DNA of 64,000 bases from an uncultured Cytophagales bacterium (GTDB taxonomy: Bacteria; Bacteroidota; Bacteroidia; Cytophagales; Thermonemataceae): contig CALEMF010000020.1 in the NCBI GenBank assembly GCA_937911505.1, positions 1 to 64,000 of the forward strand, given 5' to 3'. The translations under genes and the position numbers were made by a program. Positions 25,477-35,731 of this stretch are shown here, piece by piece (within the stretch, counting starts at the first letter, position 1; each line of letters starts with the position of its first letter). The notes under the pieces were generated by a model that searched no databases, had not been told where the DNA came from, and was given only the letters and a program-made list of their open reading frames with translations.

Positions 25477-25559
25477 ACATTCTATTCATAAAATGGGTTT
25501 TAAGTGTCAAATCTAAAACCCGCAAGAAATATTTTTAAAATTTATAAAGGGAGAATTCC

Positions 25560-27635
25560 ATGGCGGACAAAAAGTCAAGTAATCCAAAATTACCGAAACC
25601 ATCACCCAAATCCAATTTTCAGTTTTGGTTGATCTCTGGGTTAGTAGTACTTATACTTTTTATTATATACCTCAGCAGAACGAACAATGCCGCTGAAATT
25701 AATTACCAGCAGTTTAAGGAAATGGTAATGGCAGGTGATGTAACAGAGATTGTATTGATATCCAATGAAGATATTGTAGAAGTGACACTCAAACAACAGG
25801 CTATTGAAGAAGCCAAATACGAGAAGCTCTTACCACAGCGCTCTCCACTTACTTCTTTCAATGGACCTCATTTTCAATTTAGGGTAGCTTCTACCGAAAA
25901 GTTTGATGAGAATTTTAGAGAGCTGGAGGCAGCCTTAAGAGAAAAGGCAAAAGAGCAGGGCAGTAACGACTATAAGTCGATTGGCTACAGAATAGAAAAG
26001 CGCTCTGACTTCACCAATATTATCTTCAACTGGGGATTTCTGTTCTTAATGATCTTAGGACTCTGGTGGTTGATGCGACGTATGACAGGTGGTGGCGGTC
26101 CTGGTGGACAAATTTTCAACATTGGCCGTTCGAAGGCACAACTCTTTGACGCTGAAAATCGTGTCAAAATCACCTTCAATGATGTGGCTGGCCTAGAAGA
26201 AGCCAAAGAAGAAGTAAAAGAGATTGTAGATTTCCTAAAGCACCCAGCTAAATTTACGAGTCTAGGTGGAAAAATACCCAAGGGTGCGCTCTTAGTAGGC
26301 CCTCCTGGTACAGGAAAAACCTTACTTGCCAAAGCGGTAGCAGGAGAAGCAGGGGTACCTTTCTTCTCTTTGAGTGGCTCTGACTTTGTGGAGATGTTTG
26401 TAGGGGTAGGCGCAGCGCGCGTGAGAGACCTATTTAAGCAAGCCAAAGAAAAAGCGCCTTGTATCGTATTTATCGATGAGATCGACGCCATTGGCCGCTC
26501 TAGAGGGAGAGGCATGATGCCTGGCTCTAACGACGAAAGAGAGAATACCTTAAACTCTCTACTCGTAGAGATGGATGGCTTTGGTACTGACTCTGGGGTG
26601 ATTATCTTGGCGGCTACCAACCGTCCAGATGTACTCGATTCAGCGTTACTACGTCCAGGGCGTTTCGATCGACAAATCAGTATTGACAAGCCAGATATTA
26701 TTGGTAGAGGAGCCATCTTTAGTGTGCATTTGAAGCCACTTAAATTGGCAGAAGAGGTAGATGTAAAGAAACTAGCCGCACAAACACCTGGCTTTGCAGG
26801 TGCAGAAATTGCCAACGTTTGTAATGAGGCTGCACTTATCGCAGCAAGGCGTAATAAGAAGGCTGTAGATATGCAAGACTTCCAAGATGCCATTGACCGT
26901 GTGATTGGCGGACTGGAGAAGAAAAACAAGCTGATCTCACCCGATGAGAAAAAGATTGTTGCTTATCACGAAGCAGGGCACGCCGTAGCAGGCTGGTTCT
27001 TAGAGCACGCCGATCCTTTGGTGAAAGTAAGTATCGTACCCCGTGGGGTGGCAGCGCTCGGCTATGCCCAGTACTTGCCCAAAGAGCAATTTTTGTATCA
27101 GACAGAGCAGTTGCTCGACGAAATGTGTATGGCATTGGGTGGTAGAGCTGCCGAAGAGATCATTTTTGGTAAAATTTCTACAGGCGCACTTAGCGACCTA
27201 GAGCGTATTACAAAAATGGCCTACGCCATTGTGACGATGTACGGAATGAATGATAAAATAGGGAATATTTCTTTTTATGATTCTAAACCACAAAATGATT
27301 TCGGGATGTCGAAGCCTTACTCAGAGGCAACTGCACAAATCATTGACGAAGAAGTACAAAAGATAGTAGATGGTGCTTACAATAGAGCAAAAGACCTGTT
27401 GATTGCAAAGAGAAATGAGCTGGAAATTGTAGCACAAGAGCTTCTTAAGAAAGAGGTGCTTTTCCAGTACGACTTGGATGCCCTCATCGGGAAGCGTCCT
27501 TTTGAAAGGCAAACTACCTATGAGGCCTACACAAATGGACAGAAAGAGAAGGAGAATAAAGATAAAGACATTGATCTAAGTAAGAAAGAGGATGACGACT
27601 CTACCGTAGAAGAAACTACGGATAAGAAACTGTAG
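25560..27635 (+). CDS. ftsH: ATP-dependent zinc metalloprotease FtsH
   Basis: 691 residues. FtsH is a membrane-anchored hexameric AAA protease that degrades misfolded membrane proteins and regulatory proteins. Two membrane segments flank a periplasmic domain (about 20-40 and 155-172). The AAA module has Walker A GPPGTGKT at 247-254, Walker [11 protein letters not shown] and the second region of homology [14 protein letters not shown]. The zinc protease motif HEAGH is at 470-474. The C-terminus is a charged tail rich in Lys, Asp and Glu. The ATG at 25560 is preceded by AAGGGAGAATTCC, one of the few Shine-Dalgarno-like sequences in the window. Confidence 0.97.
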   Translation: MADKKSSNPKLPKPSPKSNFQFWLISGLVVLILFIIYLSRTNNAAEINYQQFKEMVMAGDVTEIVLISNEDIVEVTLKQQAIEEAKYEKLLPQRSPLTSFNGPHFQFRVASTEKFDENFRELEAALREKAKEQGSNDYKSIGYRIEKRSDFTNIIFNWGFLFLMILGLWWLMRRMTGGGGPGGQIFNIGRSKAQLFDAENRVKITFNDVAGLEEAKEEVKEIVDFLKHPAKFTSLGGKIPKGALLVGPPGTGKTLLAKAVAGEAGVPFFSLSGSDFVEMFVGVGAARVRDLFKQAKEKAPCIVFIDEIDAIGRSRGRGMMPGSNDERENTLNSLLVEMDGFGTDSGVIILAATNRPDVLDSALLRPGRFDRQISIDKPDIIGRGAIFSVHLKPLKLAEEVDVKKLAAQTPGFAGAEIANVCNEAALIAARRNKKAVDMQDFQDAIDRVIGGLEKKNKLISPDEKKIVAYHEAGHAVAGWFLEHADPLVKVSIVPRGVAALGYAQYLPKEQFLYQTEQLLDEMCMALGGRAAEEIIFGKISTGALSDLERITKMAYAIVTMYGMNDKIGNISFYDSKPQNDFGMSKPYSEATAQIIDEEVQKIVDGAYNRAKDLLIAKRNELEIVAQELLKKEVLFQYDLDALIGKRPFERQTTYEAYTNGQKEKENKDKDIDLSKKEDDDSTVEETTDKKL

Positions 27636-27670
27636 TTAAGTCTTTTTCTTCCGAATTATAATCATTTTAT

Positions 27671-27702
27671 AGTGTTGGCATAGTACTGTGCCAACACTTT
27701 TT
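27671..27702 (+). terminator. Rho-independent terminator of ftsH
   Basis: AGTGTTGGCA at 27671-27680 pairs perfectly with TGCCAACACT at 27689-27698, followed by a run of T residues, 36 bases after the ftsH stop. Confidence 0.85.
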
Positions 27703-27740
27703 AATTGAACGCGTAATATCAATAGTAACCTAAGATAGCG

Positions 27741-28376
27741 ATGACTGATAGAGAAAAAATTTTACGACGTGTACGCAAAACGCTTGCCGACCACCCCTCT
27801 CCCACTGCTTCTCCTCCTAATTTCAATGTGGATGTTTATACGTCGCCAACCGAAGAGGATTTAGCTATTCTTTTTGCAGAAAATTTACTAGCGGTACAAG
27901 GAAATTTTTGCTTTTGCGTAGACGAGCAGGACTTTTTATCTAATCTGGTTGCCCTTTTAAAGCAAAAAGATACCACCCATATTTTCGTGTGGGATAAGCA
28001 TTTACAGGATATTCTTCGCCTTACCCATATTCCCTTCCAGACGACAGCGCAAGACTTCTTGCAGGCTGAGGTAGGTATTACTACCTGTGAGGCACTGGTA
28101 GCTCGTACAGGAAGTATCTTAGTTTCTTCTCAGCAAGCGGGCGGCAGGCGACTTAGTATTTATCCACCTGTACACATTGTAGTGGCTTTTACTTCTCAGT
28201 TGGTATACGATGTAAAGGCAGCTTTACAGCAAGCTCAGCAAAAAGACGCTTTGCCTTCTATGCTTTCTTTTATTACAGGCCCTAGCCGTACCGCTGATAT
28301 AGAAAAAACCTTGGTATTAGGCGCACACGGCCCGAAAGAGTTACACGTATTTCTGATAGATGACTTAACAAGCTAA
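27741..28376 (+). CDS. LUD-domain protein (LutC/YkgG family)
   Basis: 211 residues. The LUD domain is recognised by the segments EVGITTCEALVARTGSILV, SQQAGGRRLSIYPPVHIVV and TGPSRTADIEKTLVLGAHGP near the C-terminus. LutC-type proteins are part of the LutABC lactate oxidation complex, where LutA and LutB carry the iron-sulfur centres. Here neither partner gene is adjacent, so a role in lactate utilisation is uncertain. Single LUD genes of this length are common in Bacteroidota, often next to housekeeping genes. It starts 105 bases after ftsH, beyond the ftsH terminator, and is convergent with the Rrf2 regulator. Confidence 0.85.
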   Translation: MTDREKILRRVRKTLADHPSPTASPPNFNVDVYTSPTEEDLAILFAENLLAVQGNFCFCVDEQDFLSNLVALLKQKDTTHIFVWDKHLQDILRLTHIPFQTTAQDFLQAEVGITTCEALVARTGSILVSSQQAGGRRLSIYPPVHIVVAFTSQLVYDVKAALQQAQQKDALPSMLSFITGPSRTADIEKTLVLGAHGPKELHVFLIDDLTS

Positions 28377-28453
28377 GGGATTTCGAACCCTTCACGTGTT
28401 AAGATATTGGCCTAGGTACTTTTTACAAATATTTCTAACGTTTTGATACGTAC

Positions 28454-28804
28454 TTATAAGAAGCCATCTCTAATGCCACAAATTTCTTCATCGGGACATT
28501 CTTCACATTGCTCGTAATAACGTAGGCTCACACACGGTACCAAGGCAATCGGGCCATCGAGTAAGCGAAGGATATCAATAATATTAATGGCATCTGGAGG
28601 CTTCGCTAAGTAATAACCCCCTCCTTTTCCCTTTTTACTTTTTAAAAACCCGCCATTGCGGAGTTCCAGTAAAATCGCTTCTAAGAATTTCTTAGGAATT
28701 TTACAAGCAGTAGCTATCTCACTAATCAATACCGTACCCTGATCATACTTTTTGGCTAAGTGTTTAAGGGCTAGTAGCGCATATTTGGCTTTTTTAGAAA
28801 TCAT
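28454..28804 (-). CDS. Rrf2-family transcriptional regulator
   Basis: 116 residues. The N-terminal winged helix is typical: KYALLALKHLAKKY, ISEIATACKIPKKFLEAILLELRNGGFL and KGKGGGYYLAKPPDAINIIDI. The C-terminal part carries four cysteines (PCVSL, CEECP, EICGI), the pattern used by Rrf2 proteins such as IscR and RsrR to bind an iron-sulfur cluster or sense oxidants. It ends soon after the last cysteine (GIRDGFL), earlier than most relatives, which continue with another helix of 20-30 residues. The truncation is small and the protein may well still fold. Its targets cannot be told from the sequence. Confidence 0.88.
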   Translation of the reverse strand: MISKKAKYALLALKHLAKKYDQGTVLISEIATACKIPKKFLEAILLELRNGGFLKSKKGKGGGYYLAKPPDAINIIDILRLLDGPIALVPCVSLRYYEQCEECPDEEICGIRDGFL

Positions 28805-28862
28805 AAAACGCCGTTGATTTTATGTAAAATTAAGCACTCCCCTTTAGAAATCAAATTGTGCT

Positions 28863-29552
28863 TTAGCGATACCATAAAATACCCTTATCAAAAGGCGACC
28901 ACCAAGCGGTACGAACATTAATTTTCTTGAGCCCCTCGTTTACCCAATCATTACAGGTGTAGAAAAGATGATAGCTGGGGATCGCTTCATAGAAGTTGTC
29001 ATTATAGGTATAATTACGATGGGGTAGTAGTACAGGACGTTGCGTATCCGTATCAAATTGAAAGGTATCGAGTAAATACGGTACAAGGAGTTCGTACTGC
29101 GCTTCAGTAATGACCAGCACCTTGGATCGCTCACTTTCTGTGGGTGTGTTTTCGTAATAAGTAACATGCATTACTGACGCTGTAGGTAATAGTACAGCCT
29201 TGAAGGCGGTAGAAAAAGTAAGCTGATCCCACGTAGGGGTGGTTACATAAAAGGCTTTTTCTCCCAAGCCAAAAGCAATATAAGCTGCTTCTTGAGAAAC
29301 GCGTCCAAAATCTTGTGGCATACAGTAGTCACGCCAGTCTATCACCGTATGTACAGTAGGTACTACTAAGTCTGTATGTACACCGTTGCTCTTTACAAAG
29401 ATGGGAATACCTTTTTGAGGAGCTTCATAGCTATTGTTTACTGGTAGTAAGCCTATACTGAAAGCGCCTAGTACATACAGTAAGACAACCGCTAGGCTGC
29501 TTACCAGTAGGAGAAATAAGTAATAAACTACTTTTCGGATAGGACGAGGCAT
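28863..29552 (-). CDS. DUF2459 (TIGR02117-type) membrane-anchored protein
   Basis: 229 residues with one N-terminal membrane helix (about 8-32) followed by a soluble, presumably periplasmic domain. Family segments are IPIFVKSNGVHTDLVVPTV, YIAFGLGEKAFYVTTPTW and a C-terminal YHLFYTCNDWVNEGLK-INVRTAWWSPF. The conserved His in NGVHTD and the Cys-Asn-Asp in YTCNDW suggest a catalytic site of the NlpC/P60-like kind, but no activity is known to me for this family. The start codon immediately follows the T tract of the dnaJ terminator, so it has practically no untranslated region of its own unless transcription reads through from dnaJ. Confidence 0.8.
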   Translation of the reverse strand: MPRPIRKVVYYLFLLLVSSLAVVLLYVLGAFSIGLLPVNNSYEAPQKGIPIFVKSNGVHTDLVVPTVHTVIDWRDYCMPQDFGRVSQEAAYIAFGLGEKAFYVTTPTWDQLTFSTAFKAVLLPTASVMHVTYYENTPTESERSKVLVITEAQYELLVPYLLDTFQFDTDTQRPVLLPHRNYTYNDNFYEAIPSYHLFYTCNDWVNEGLKKINVRTAWWSPFDKGILWYR

Positions 29553-29578
29553 AAAAAAACACAGGCTTTTGCCTGTGT
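29553..29578 (-). terminator. Rho-independent terminator of dnaJ
   Basis: On the minus strand ACACAGGC pairs with GCCTGTGT around a four-base loop and is followed by seven T residues. The T tract ends at 29553, directly before the ATG (29552-29550) of the next gene. Confidence 0.8.
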
Positions 29579-29599
29579 AAAGTTATTGATTAAGACCTT

Positions 29600-30742
29600 T
29601 TATTGAAAAAACTCTTTCATTTTATCGAAAAAGCCTTTTGACTCCTTACCAGGATTGGGGGTAAAGCTTTTGGAGTCTCTAAGCTTTTCTAGAATTTCTT
29701 TCTCTTCCGCACTCAACTTCTGAGGTGTCCATACGTTAACGTGTACGAGTTGGTCTCCTTTCCCATAGCCCTGTACATCTTTAATTCCCTTGCCACGTAA
29801 GCGTAAGATTTTTCCACTTTGCGTACCTGGCTCTATTTTTATCTTCACTTTCCCGTCAATAGTAGGTACTTCTACAGAAGCGCCTAGTACTGCATCTACA
29901 AAGTTAATGTACAAATCATAAATGATATTTTGCCCGTCTCGCTTGAGCTGTTCGTCCTCTTCTTCCTCAATGACAATTAATAAATCTCCGTATTGCCCTC
30001 CTCTAGCAGGATAGTTTCCTTTGCCACTCATGGACAACTGCATGCCTTCTACCACACCTGCTGGAATACGAATAGGAATAATCTCTTCTTCTAGTTGACG
30101 TCCTTCCCCATTACACGTATCACAACGTTCTGTAATGATCTTTCCGAAGCCATTGCAAGTAGGGCAAGTATTGGTAGTGATCATTTGGCCGAGCATCGTA
30201 TTACTTACTTTTCTCACTACACCTGTACCGCCACAAGTAGTACAGGTTTGTAAAGCCGTACCATTCTTAGCGCCATTACCACCACAGGCTTTACAGGCTA
30301 CGTGGCGCTTTACTTTAATTTTTTTCTCTACTCCCTCCGAAATCTCTTGTAGGGTGAGTTTTAGTTTAATACGCAGATTAGTACCACGTTTTACCCGTGT
30401 ACCTCTTCCACCGCTTCCTCCAAAGAAGCTGTCAAAGGGACTTCCACCACCGCCGAAAATATCACTAAATTGTGAGAAGATATCTTCCATATTGAAGCCA
30501 CCTGCGCCTGCACCACTATTGACCCCTTGATGACCAAACTGGTCGTAGCGTTGGCGCTTTTCTTGATTACTCAAGACACTATATGCTTCTGCAGCTTCCT
30601 TAAATTTCTCTTCTGCTTCTGCATTATCTGGATTTTTATCGGGATGGTACTTAATGGCTAACTTACGATAAGCTTTTTTTATCTCCTCTGGCGAAGCATT
30701 TTTATCTACCCCAAGTACCTCATAGTAATCTCTCTTTGCCAT
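29600..30742 (-). CDS. dnaJ: Chaperone protein DnaJ
   Basis: 380 residues, full length. The J domain has HPD at 33-35, needed to stimulate the DnaK ATPase. A Gly/Phe-rich segment (about 75-115) follows. The zinc-finger domain has four CxxCxGxG repeats ([32 protein letters not shown]), and the C-terminal substrate-binding and dimerisation domains end in a short Phe-rich tail. It is 42 bases downstream of grpE and in the same direction, a normal heat-shock arrangement; dnaK is not in the window. Confidence 0.97.
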   Translation of the reverse strand: MAKRDYYEVLGVDKNASPEEIKKAYRKLAIKYHPDKNPDNAEAEEKFKEAAEAYSVLSNQEKRQRYDQFGHQGVNSGAGAGGFNMEDIFSQFSDIFGGGGSPFDSFFGGSGGRGTRVKRGTNLRIKLKLTLQEISEGVEKKIKVKRHVACKACGGNGAKNGTALQTCTTCGGTGVVRKVSNTMLGQMITTNTCPTCNGFGKIITERCDTCNGEGRQLEEEIIPIRIPAGVVEGMQLSMSGKGNYPARGGQYGDLLIVIEEEEDEQLKRDGQNIIYDLYINFVDAVLGASVEVPTIDGKVKIKIEPGTQSGKILRLRGKGIKDVQGYGKGDQLVHVNVWTPQKLSAEEKEILEKLRDSKSFTPNPGKESKGFFDKMKEFFQ

Positions 30743-30784
30743 AAATGTATGAATTCAAGTATTTCTTCCTTTACAAGTAAATGC

Positions 30785-31405
30785 CTAACTTCCTGTTACT
30801 ACTTTTGCAAAACGTATCAGTTTGTCGCCAAGGTAGTAGCCTTTTTCTACTACATCCATAATTTTTCCTTTCATCTCTTCGCTTGGTGCAGGCACACGGG
30901 TAATGGCATCGTGGCGTTCTGCATCAAAAGGATCACCTACCTTTATTTCCATAGGTTTTAGGCCTTTCTCCTGTAAAGTCTTATAAAACTTATTGTAAAT
31001 CAACAGCTCTCCTTCTTTGATAGACTTCATCGCCTCGTTTTCAGCATCTTCTTGCTCAACTGCCTTTAAGGCTCTTTCGAAATCGTCGAGTACAGGTAAA
31101 AGGCTCTTGATGAGTGATGCATTGGCTTGTTGTATATAGTCAATTTTTTCTTTGGCAGCGCGTCTTCTCAAATTCTCAAAGTCAGCGAACAGCCGTAAGT
31201 ATTTATCTTTTTGCTCGGTAAGCTCTCTCATCAACTTTGCCGTAGGATCGTCTTCCTCTACCTCTTCTTTATTTTCCTCTGCTTCTTCTACAATGCCCGC
31301 GGCTACTTTATCTTCTATCTCATCGGTAGTTGTAGACTGCTCTTCAGGTGTCTCTTTTTTTTCTTCCTGATTTTCTAGGGCATCTTTCTCTTTATTATCT
31401 TCCAT
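30785..31405 (-). CDS. grpE: Nucleotide exchange factor GrpE
   Basis: 206 residues. GrpE releases ADP from DnaK. The N-terminal 65 residues are very acidic and Gln/Glu-rich, probably unstructured. Next is the long helix with the family segment DKYLRLFADFENLRRRAAKEK and a C-terminal beta domain with DPFDAERHDAITRV and VEKGYYLGDKLIRFAKVVT. It forms an operon with dnaJ downstream. Confidence 0.96.
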   Translation of the reverse strand: MEDNKEKDALENQEEKKETPEEQSTTTDEIEDKVAAGIVEEAEENKEEVEEDDPTAKLMRELTEQKDKYLRLFADFENLRRRAAKEKIDYIQQANASLIKSLLPVLDDFERALKAVEQEDAENEAMKSIKEGELLIYNKFYKTLQEKGLKPMEIKVGDPFDAERHDAITRVPAPSEEMKGKIMDVVEKGYYLGDKLIRFAKVVTGS

Positions 31406-31537
31406 GTGTAATTGAATACCTATTTAAAAATATACGTTGATCGAAATATGTGTTTAATCTGTCTACAAAACAGACAAGGATTTTGCCAATACGGACAAGC
31501 GCCATTTTGACAGGATTCAATAGATTATTGACTGCTT

Positions 31538-33343
31538 CTAGGCCATTTTTGCTTCCATACGCTTTCTTTCGTTTTCGTCTAGGTAGATCTTACGCATCCG
31601 AATGGCCGTAGGTGTTACTTCTACGTACTCATCTTTCTGAATATACTCCAATGCCTCTTCCAAAGAAAAGTCTGTCTTAGGAGCAATCTTGTTGTTATCG
31701 TCAGAGCCGGCTGCGCGGAAGTTGGTAAGCTTCTTAGCCGTTTGTATGTTTACGACGAGGTCATTGCCTCTAGTATGCTCTCCAATTACTTGCCCCATAT
31801 ACACCTCTTCGTTAGGCGATACGAAAAAGATACCTCTGTCTTGGAGTTTGTCTATGGAATAAGCCGTGGCCATACCCGTACCTTTAGAAATCAACGAACC
31901 GCTATTTCTCTCTGGGATAGGCCCTTTATAAGGCTCGTAACTCTTGAAGCGGTGTGTCATGATCGCTTCTCCCTGCGTGGCGGTAAGGACAAGGTTCCTT
32001 AGTCCAATTAGCCCGCGAGACGGAATATTGAATTCGAGATGCTGTAAATCTCCTTTAGGCTCCATAATGATGAGTTCGCCCTTGCGTTGGGTGGCTAGTT
32101 CTATTACCTTCCCTGAAACCTCTTCGGGTACATCTACTACTAGCGATTCGATCGGTTCGTGCTTGGTGCCTTCGATTTCTTTATAAAGTACCTGCGGCTG
32201 ACCTACTTGTAACTCATAGCCTTCTCGACGCATCGTTTCGATGAGGATAGACAAGTGTAAAACGCCTCTTCCAAACACGAGAAACTTATCCTCTGAATCG
32301 GTAGGCTGTACGCGTAACGCTAGGTTTTTCTCGGTTTCCTTTATTAAGCGATCACGCAAGTGACGAGAAGTGACAAACTTTCCTTCTTTACCGAAAAAAG
32401 GTGAGTTGTTGATAGTAAAGAGCATACTCATCGTAGGCTCATCAATGGCGATGCGAGGTAAGGCGTCAGGGTTGTCTACATCAGTAAGTGTATCACCAAT
32501 TTCAAAATCATCCAGACCAATCACAGCGCAGATGTCACCTGCTTTTACCTGCTCTACTTTGGCACGTCCTAAGCCTTCAAACACCTGTAATTCTTTTATT
32601 CTTACTTTTTTAATGCTTTCATCAGCCTTGCAGAGTGCCATCGTTTTTCCCGTCTCTAATACACCTCTGTACACCCGTCCAATGGCGATACGTCCTACGA
32701 ATGAGGAATAATCAAGCGACGTAATTTGCATTTGTGGAATCCCTTCTGGGCTTGGCGCAGGCGGAATCACCTCAATGATGGTATCTAGTAAGGGTACAAT
32801 ATCTTCGGTAGGGCTTTTCCAGTCTTTGCTCATCCAGCCTTGCTTGGCAGAGCCAAAGACTGTTTCAAATTCTAGCTGCTCTTCGCTGGCGCCCAAGTTA
32901 AACATCAGCTCAAAAACGGCCTCGTGTACTTCATCAGGGCGGCAGTTAGGTTTGTCTACCTTGTTGATCACTACGATGGGCTTTAAACCTAGCTGAATGG
33001 CTTTACTGAGCACAAAACGGGTTTGGGGCATCGGCCCCTCGAAGGCATCTACCAGTACCAGTACGCCATCGGCCATTTTAAGTACGCGCTCTACCTCTCC
33101 CCCAAAGTCGGCGTGACCGGGCGTATCTATAATATTAATTTTAACGTCTTTGTACTGAATGGATACGTTTTTAGAAACAATGGTAATGCCTCTTTCTCTC
33201 TCTAGCTCGTTGTTGTCGAGAATCAGGTCATCGAACTGCTGGTTTTCTCTAAAGAGCTTCGCTGCGTGAATCATCTTATCCACGAGCGTTGTTTTTCCGT
33301 GGTCTACGTGGGCAATGATGGCAATATTTCTAATCTGCTGCAT
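31538..33343 (-). CDS. typA: Translational GTPase TypA/BipA
   Basis: 601 residues. This ribosome-associated GTPase of the EF-G type is involved in 50S assembly and stress adaptation. The G domain has [14 protein letters not shown] (P loop), RERGITI (switch I), [16 protein letters not shown] and NKVDKP. EF-G-like domains II, III and V follow, with the family-specific C-terminal segment holding PRGLIGLRN and the [11 protein letters not shown] strand. The length and all G motifs are normal. Confidence 0.97.
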   Translation of the reverse strand: MQQIRNIAIIAHVDHGKTTLVDKMIHAAKLFRENQQFDDLILDNNELERERGITIVSKNVSIQYKDVKINIIDTPGHADFGGEVERVLKMADGVLVLVDAFEGPMPQTRFVLSKAIQLGLKPIVVINKVDKPNCRPDEVHEAVFELMFNLGASEEQLEFETVFGSAKQGWMSKDWKSPTEDIVPLLDTIIEVIPPAPSPEGIPQMQITSLDYSSFVGRIAIGRVYRGVLETGKTMALCKADESIKKVRIKELQVFEGLGRAKVEQVKAGDICAVIGLDDFEIGDTLTDVDNPDALPRIAIDEPTMSMLFTINNSPFFGKEGKFVTSRHLRDRLIKETEKNLALRVQPTDSEDKFLVFGRGVLHLSILIETMRREGYELQVGQPQVLYKEIEGTKHEPIESLVVDVPEEVSGKVIELATQRKGELIIMEPKGDLQHLEFNIPSRGLIGLRNLVLTATQGEAIMTHRFKSYEPYKGPIPERNSGSLISKGTGMATAYSIDKLQDRGIFFVSPNEEVYMGQVIGEHTRGNDLVVNIQTAKKLTNFRAAGSDDNNKIAPKTDFSLEEALEYIQKDEYVEVTPTAIRMRKIYLDENERKRMEAKMA

Positions 33344-33365
33344 ATGTGAAATAGGTTTCAGGTGG

Positions 33366-33373
33366 CAAAGGTA
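33366..33373 (-). promoter_or_regulatory. Putative -7 element for typA
   Basis: The minus strand reads TACCTTTG, a full match to the TAnnTTTG consensus, 22 bases before the ATG at 33343. Confidence 0.55.
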
Positions 33374-33548
33374 GTTAAAAAAAGCTAGAGTTGTATTACG
33401 CCATCGTAAAATTGCTTTTTGTACAGACTGTTATACGTATTTATGAGAGCGAGTGATGTGATAAAACACTCGCGATAGTTCTCTGAGTTTACTTTTAAAC
33501 ACTTTAAAATAACTGAACAAAACAAGGGGGTCTTTAGGTTAATTGGTC

Positions 33549-34436
33549 ATGTCGGTGAAAAAACATAACAGTCAAAACGATTTCATCAATGCATTACACT
33601 TAACAGATCAAAGATCGGATACGGGCATTTTTATCTTGGATATTCAGGAGGTGTCAGATAAAGTGGCTGAATCGATGGAAATCTACCGTAATGACTTCTA
33701 TGAAATAGACCTCATTAAAGGACAGTATGACTTCAAGTTCACGATTGATCATACCACTTATCATCCACAAGGAGAGACTTATCTTGCTTTTGTAGCACCT
33801 TATCAATTGCAGACCTATGAGGTGCTGGGCGATCAGCTTGGTGTAGAAGGTTATATCATTTATGTTGATAAGGATGCTTTCCAACGACTGGATTTAGGAG
33901 AGCACTTTCCCTTTTTTAAGAGAGATAGAGAAAGCTTTTTTAGCCTCTCGGAAGAACAAAGCGAAGAATTATTTGAGCTTGCGAAGCATATGGCCACAGC
34001 CTTCCAAGCAAACGCACCTTTAAGCTACAAAATACTACAAGCTTACCTACAAATTTTCTTGTGCAAGTCAGCTATTTTTTTTGATTATAAAAAAGAAAAA
34101 ACGAAGCATTCATTACGGCTTATGGCACGTTTTGAAGCACTCGTTCATCAGCAATATGTACAACACAAATCAGTGCAGTATTACGCTCGTGAGCTGGCTA
34201 TTTCTACTAGACAACTTAGCAGTATTACGCAGCAAGTCATTGGGAAATCTCCCTTACGCTTTGTTCATGATATTATCCTCAATGAATCAAAATCGCTGCT
34301 TGTAAGCTCAAAAATGACTACGTCCGAAGTATCCTATACACTCGGCTTTGAGGAGGTAGCGCACTTTTCCAGATTTTTTAAGAAATATGTGGGCATCCCT
34401 CCCTCACTATACAAAGAAAAACACCGAAATGGGTAA
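33549..34436 (+). CDS. AraC-family transcriptional regulator
   Basis: 295 residues from the ATG at 33549; a TTG two codons earlier is possible but less likely. The N-terminal half is a cupin-like sensing domain (YEIDLIKGQYDFKFTID, LAFVAPYQLQ). The last 100 residues are the AraC DNA-binding domain with two helix-turn-helix motifs (VQYYARELAISTRQLSSITQ and TTSEVSYTLGFEEVAHFSRFFKKYVGIPPSLYKE in two parts). It lies directly upstream of the MFS exporter and probably controls it. Confidence 0.9.
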   Translation: MSVKKHNSQNDFINALHLTDQRSDTGIFILDIQEVSDKVAESMEIYRNDFYEIDLIKGQYDFKFTIDHTTYHPQGETYLAFVAPYQLQTYEVLGDQLGVEGYIIYVDKDAFQRLDLGEHFPFFKRDRESFFSLSEEQSEELFELAKHMATAFQANAPLSYKILQAYLQIFLCKSAIFFDYKKEKTKHSLRLMARFEALVHQQYVQHKSVQYYARELAISTRQLSSITQQVIGKSPLRFVHDIILNESKSLLVSSKMTTSEVSYTLGFEEVAHFSRFFKKYVGIPPSLYKEKHRNG

Positions 34437-34479
34437 CACGACCACTTAATATGACAAACCACTAAGGCTACCTATACGC

Positions 34480-34487
34480 TAACTTTG
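34480..34487 (+). promoter_or_regulatory. Putative -7 element for the MFS transporter
   Basis: TAACTTTG matches TAnnTTTG and lies 17 bases before the ATG at 34505. There is no TTTG at the -33 distance, as would fit a promoter that needs the neighbouring AraC activator. Confidence 0.5.
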
Positions 34488-34504
34488 TCACAAACAAAAA
34501 GCGT

Positions 34505-35731
34505 ATGTGGCAGAATAAAAGACTATTACTGATTTATGCAATTGTTCTTGTAGACATCGTCGCAGGATCTATTGTGTGGCCTGTATGGCCTCAATTTGTT
34601 AAAGGGTACACCCATCCAGAATTGTTGCTAGCCATTGGTACAGCCATTTTTATTGGTTTACAACTTTTTACTGCTCCTCTATTAGGTAGTATTTCTGATA
34701 GAAAGGGTAGAAAGCCTGTCTTTATGATTACCGCCGTTGGTACTTTCTTATCTAACCTTCTACTCATTCCAAGAAATGCCTTTGCCTACTTTAGTAACCG
34801 AGGGACAGATGGATTGACCAATGGGGTCTATGCGGCTGTCCGCTCCTCGATTACCGATATTTCTGACGAAAAAGACCTGCTACGCAATATGGGGCTGGAG
34901 GGAACCATCGTATCTCTAGGGTTTATTCTTGGACCGCTTATCGCCTCGCTCATACTACTTGGTTTTAACGTTGTTGATAAGCAGATTGTGCCTACACTTA
35001 TTTATACAGGTATTGCTATTTCTGCGATCAATATTTTACTAAGCTATCTTTTTAAGGAAACGTTGCTTTTAAAACGGTCAAGGGCTCCAGTAGATTGGCG
35101 TAATACGTTTAAGGCGTCTCTTCATCTCATCAGCCACTTTAAAAGAATCATCACGTTAGATAAAAGTCGCCCAGGATTACTCAATACAGTAATTTTACAA
35201 ATTTGTCTGGTGCTAAGTCTTGGGTACTACAATTACCTTATTACATACATCAGCTTGGGGTCACTCCAGATGACCCCAAAAGAGATCTCTTATTTCTTCA
35301 CCTACTTTGGTGTAATCTTTCTCATCGTTAGCTATATCTTTTATTCTTACCTCGTCGACAGGCTACATCCAACGCAGTGTTTGGTGTGGATGTCTTTGAT
35401 CGGTATGATCACCCACGTAGGCTACGCGCTGATTGGAGGGTCTCAGCTAGCCTTGTACACCATAGTAACGCTAGACTGTCTCACCATCGGTCTACTTCCT
35501 GGTTTAATGGATGGCTTAATTGGAAGGTATACAGAAGCAGACGATAGAGGTGAAATATTTGGGATTGTACAAGCGCTCAGTAGCGTTAGTAGCTTTCTTA
35601 CTACGCTCATCTTTGGCGCTTTATCTGTCGTTTCCTTACAACTACCTTTTTACTGGTTTGCCGTCTGCCTCATCCCGTTATTATTTGCTCATCAATTATT
35701 ACGTAAAAATGAGAAAGTTATTATTTCTTAG
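34505..35731 (+). CDS. MFS transporter, drug-efflux type
   Basis: 408 residues with about 12 hydrophobic membrane segments. The loop 2-3 signature of the major facilitator superfamily is present as GSISDRKGRKPVFMI, close to the TetA/Bcr type of proton antiporter. Substrate specificity cannot be read from the sequence; a drug or metabolite exporter is likely. The AraC gene 68 bases upstream is its probable regulator, and the next gene overlaps its 3' end by 23 bases, so the three form a unit. Confidence 0.85.
   Translation: MWQNKRLLLIYAIVLVDIVAGSIVWPVWPQFVKGYTHPELLLAIGTAIFIGLQLFTAPLLGSISDRKGRKPVFMITAVGTFLSNLLLIPRNAFAYFSNRGTDGLTNGVYAAVRSSITDISDEKDLLRNMGLEGTIVSLGFILGPLIASLILLGFNVVDKQIVPTLIYTGIAISAINILLSYLFKETLLLKRSRAPVDWRNTFKASLHLISHFKRIITLDKSRPGLLNTVILQICLVLSLGYYNYLITYISLGSLQMTPKEISYFFTYFGVIFLIVSYIFYSYLVDRLHPTQCLVWMSLIGMITHVGYALIGGSQLALYTIVTLDCLTIGLLPGLMDGLIGRYTEADDRGEIFGIVQALSSVSSFLTTLIFGALSVVSLQLPFYWFAVCLIPLLFAHQLLRKNEKVIIS

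Noticed and set aside
25985-26929. Long antisense reading frame of 314 codons in ftsH
   Set aside because: It mirrors the codon pattern of ftsH, has a Ser/Pro-rich composition without domains, and lacks a promoter.
27741-28376. LutABC lactate oxidation operon
   Set aside because: Only the LUD protein is present; no LutA or LutB genes with iron-sulfur motifs lie next to it.
30135-30530. 131-codon reading frame opposite dnaJ
   Set aside because: Shadow of the Gly-rich and zinc-finger region of dnaJ, giving a Pro/Leu-rich product with no features.
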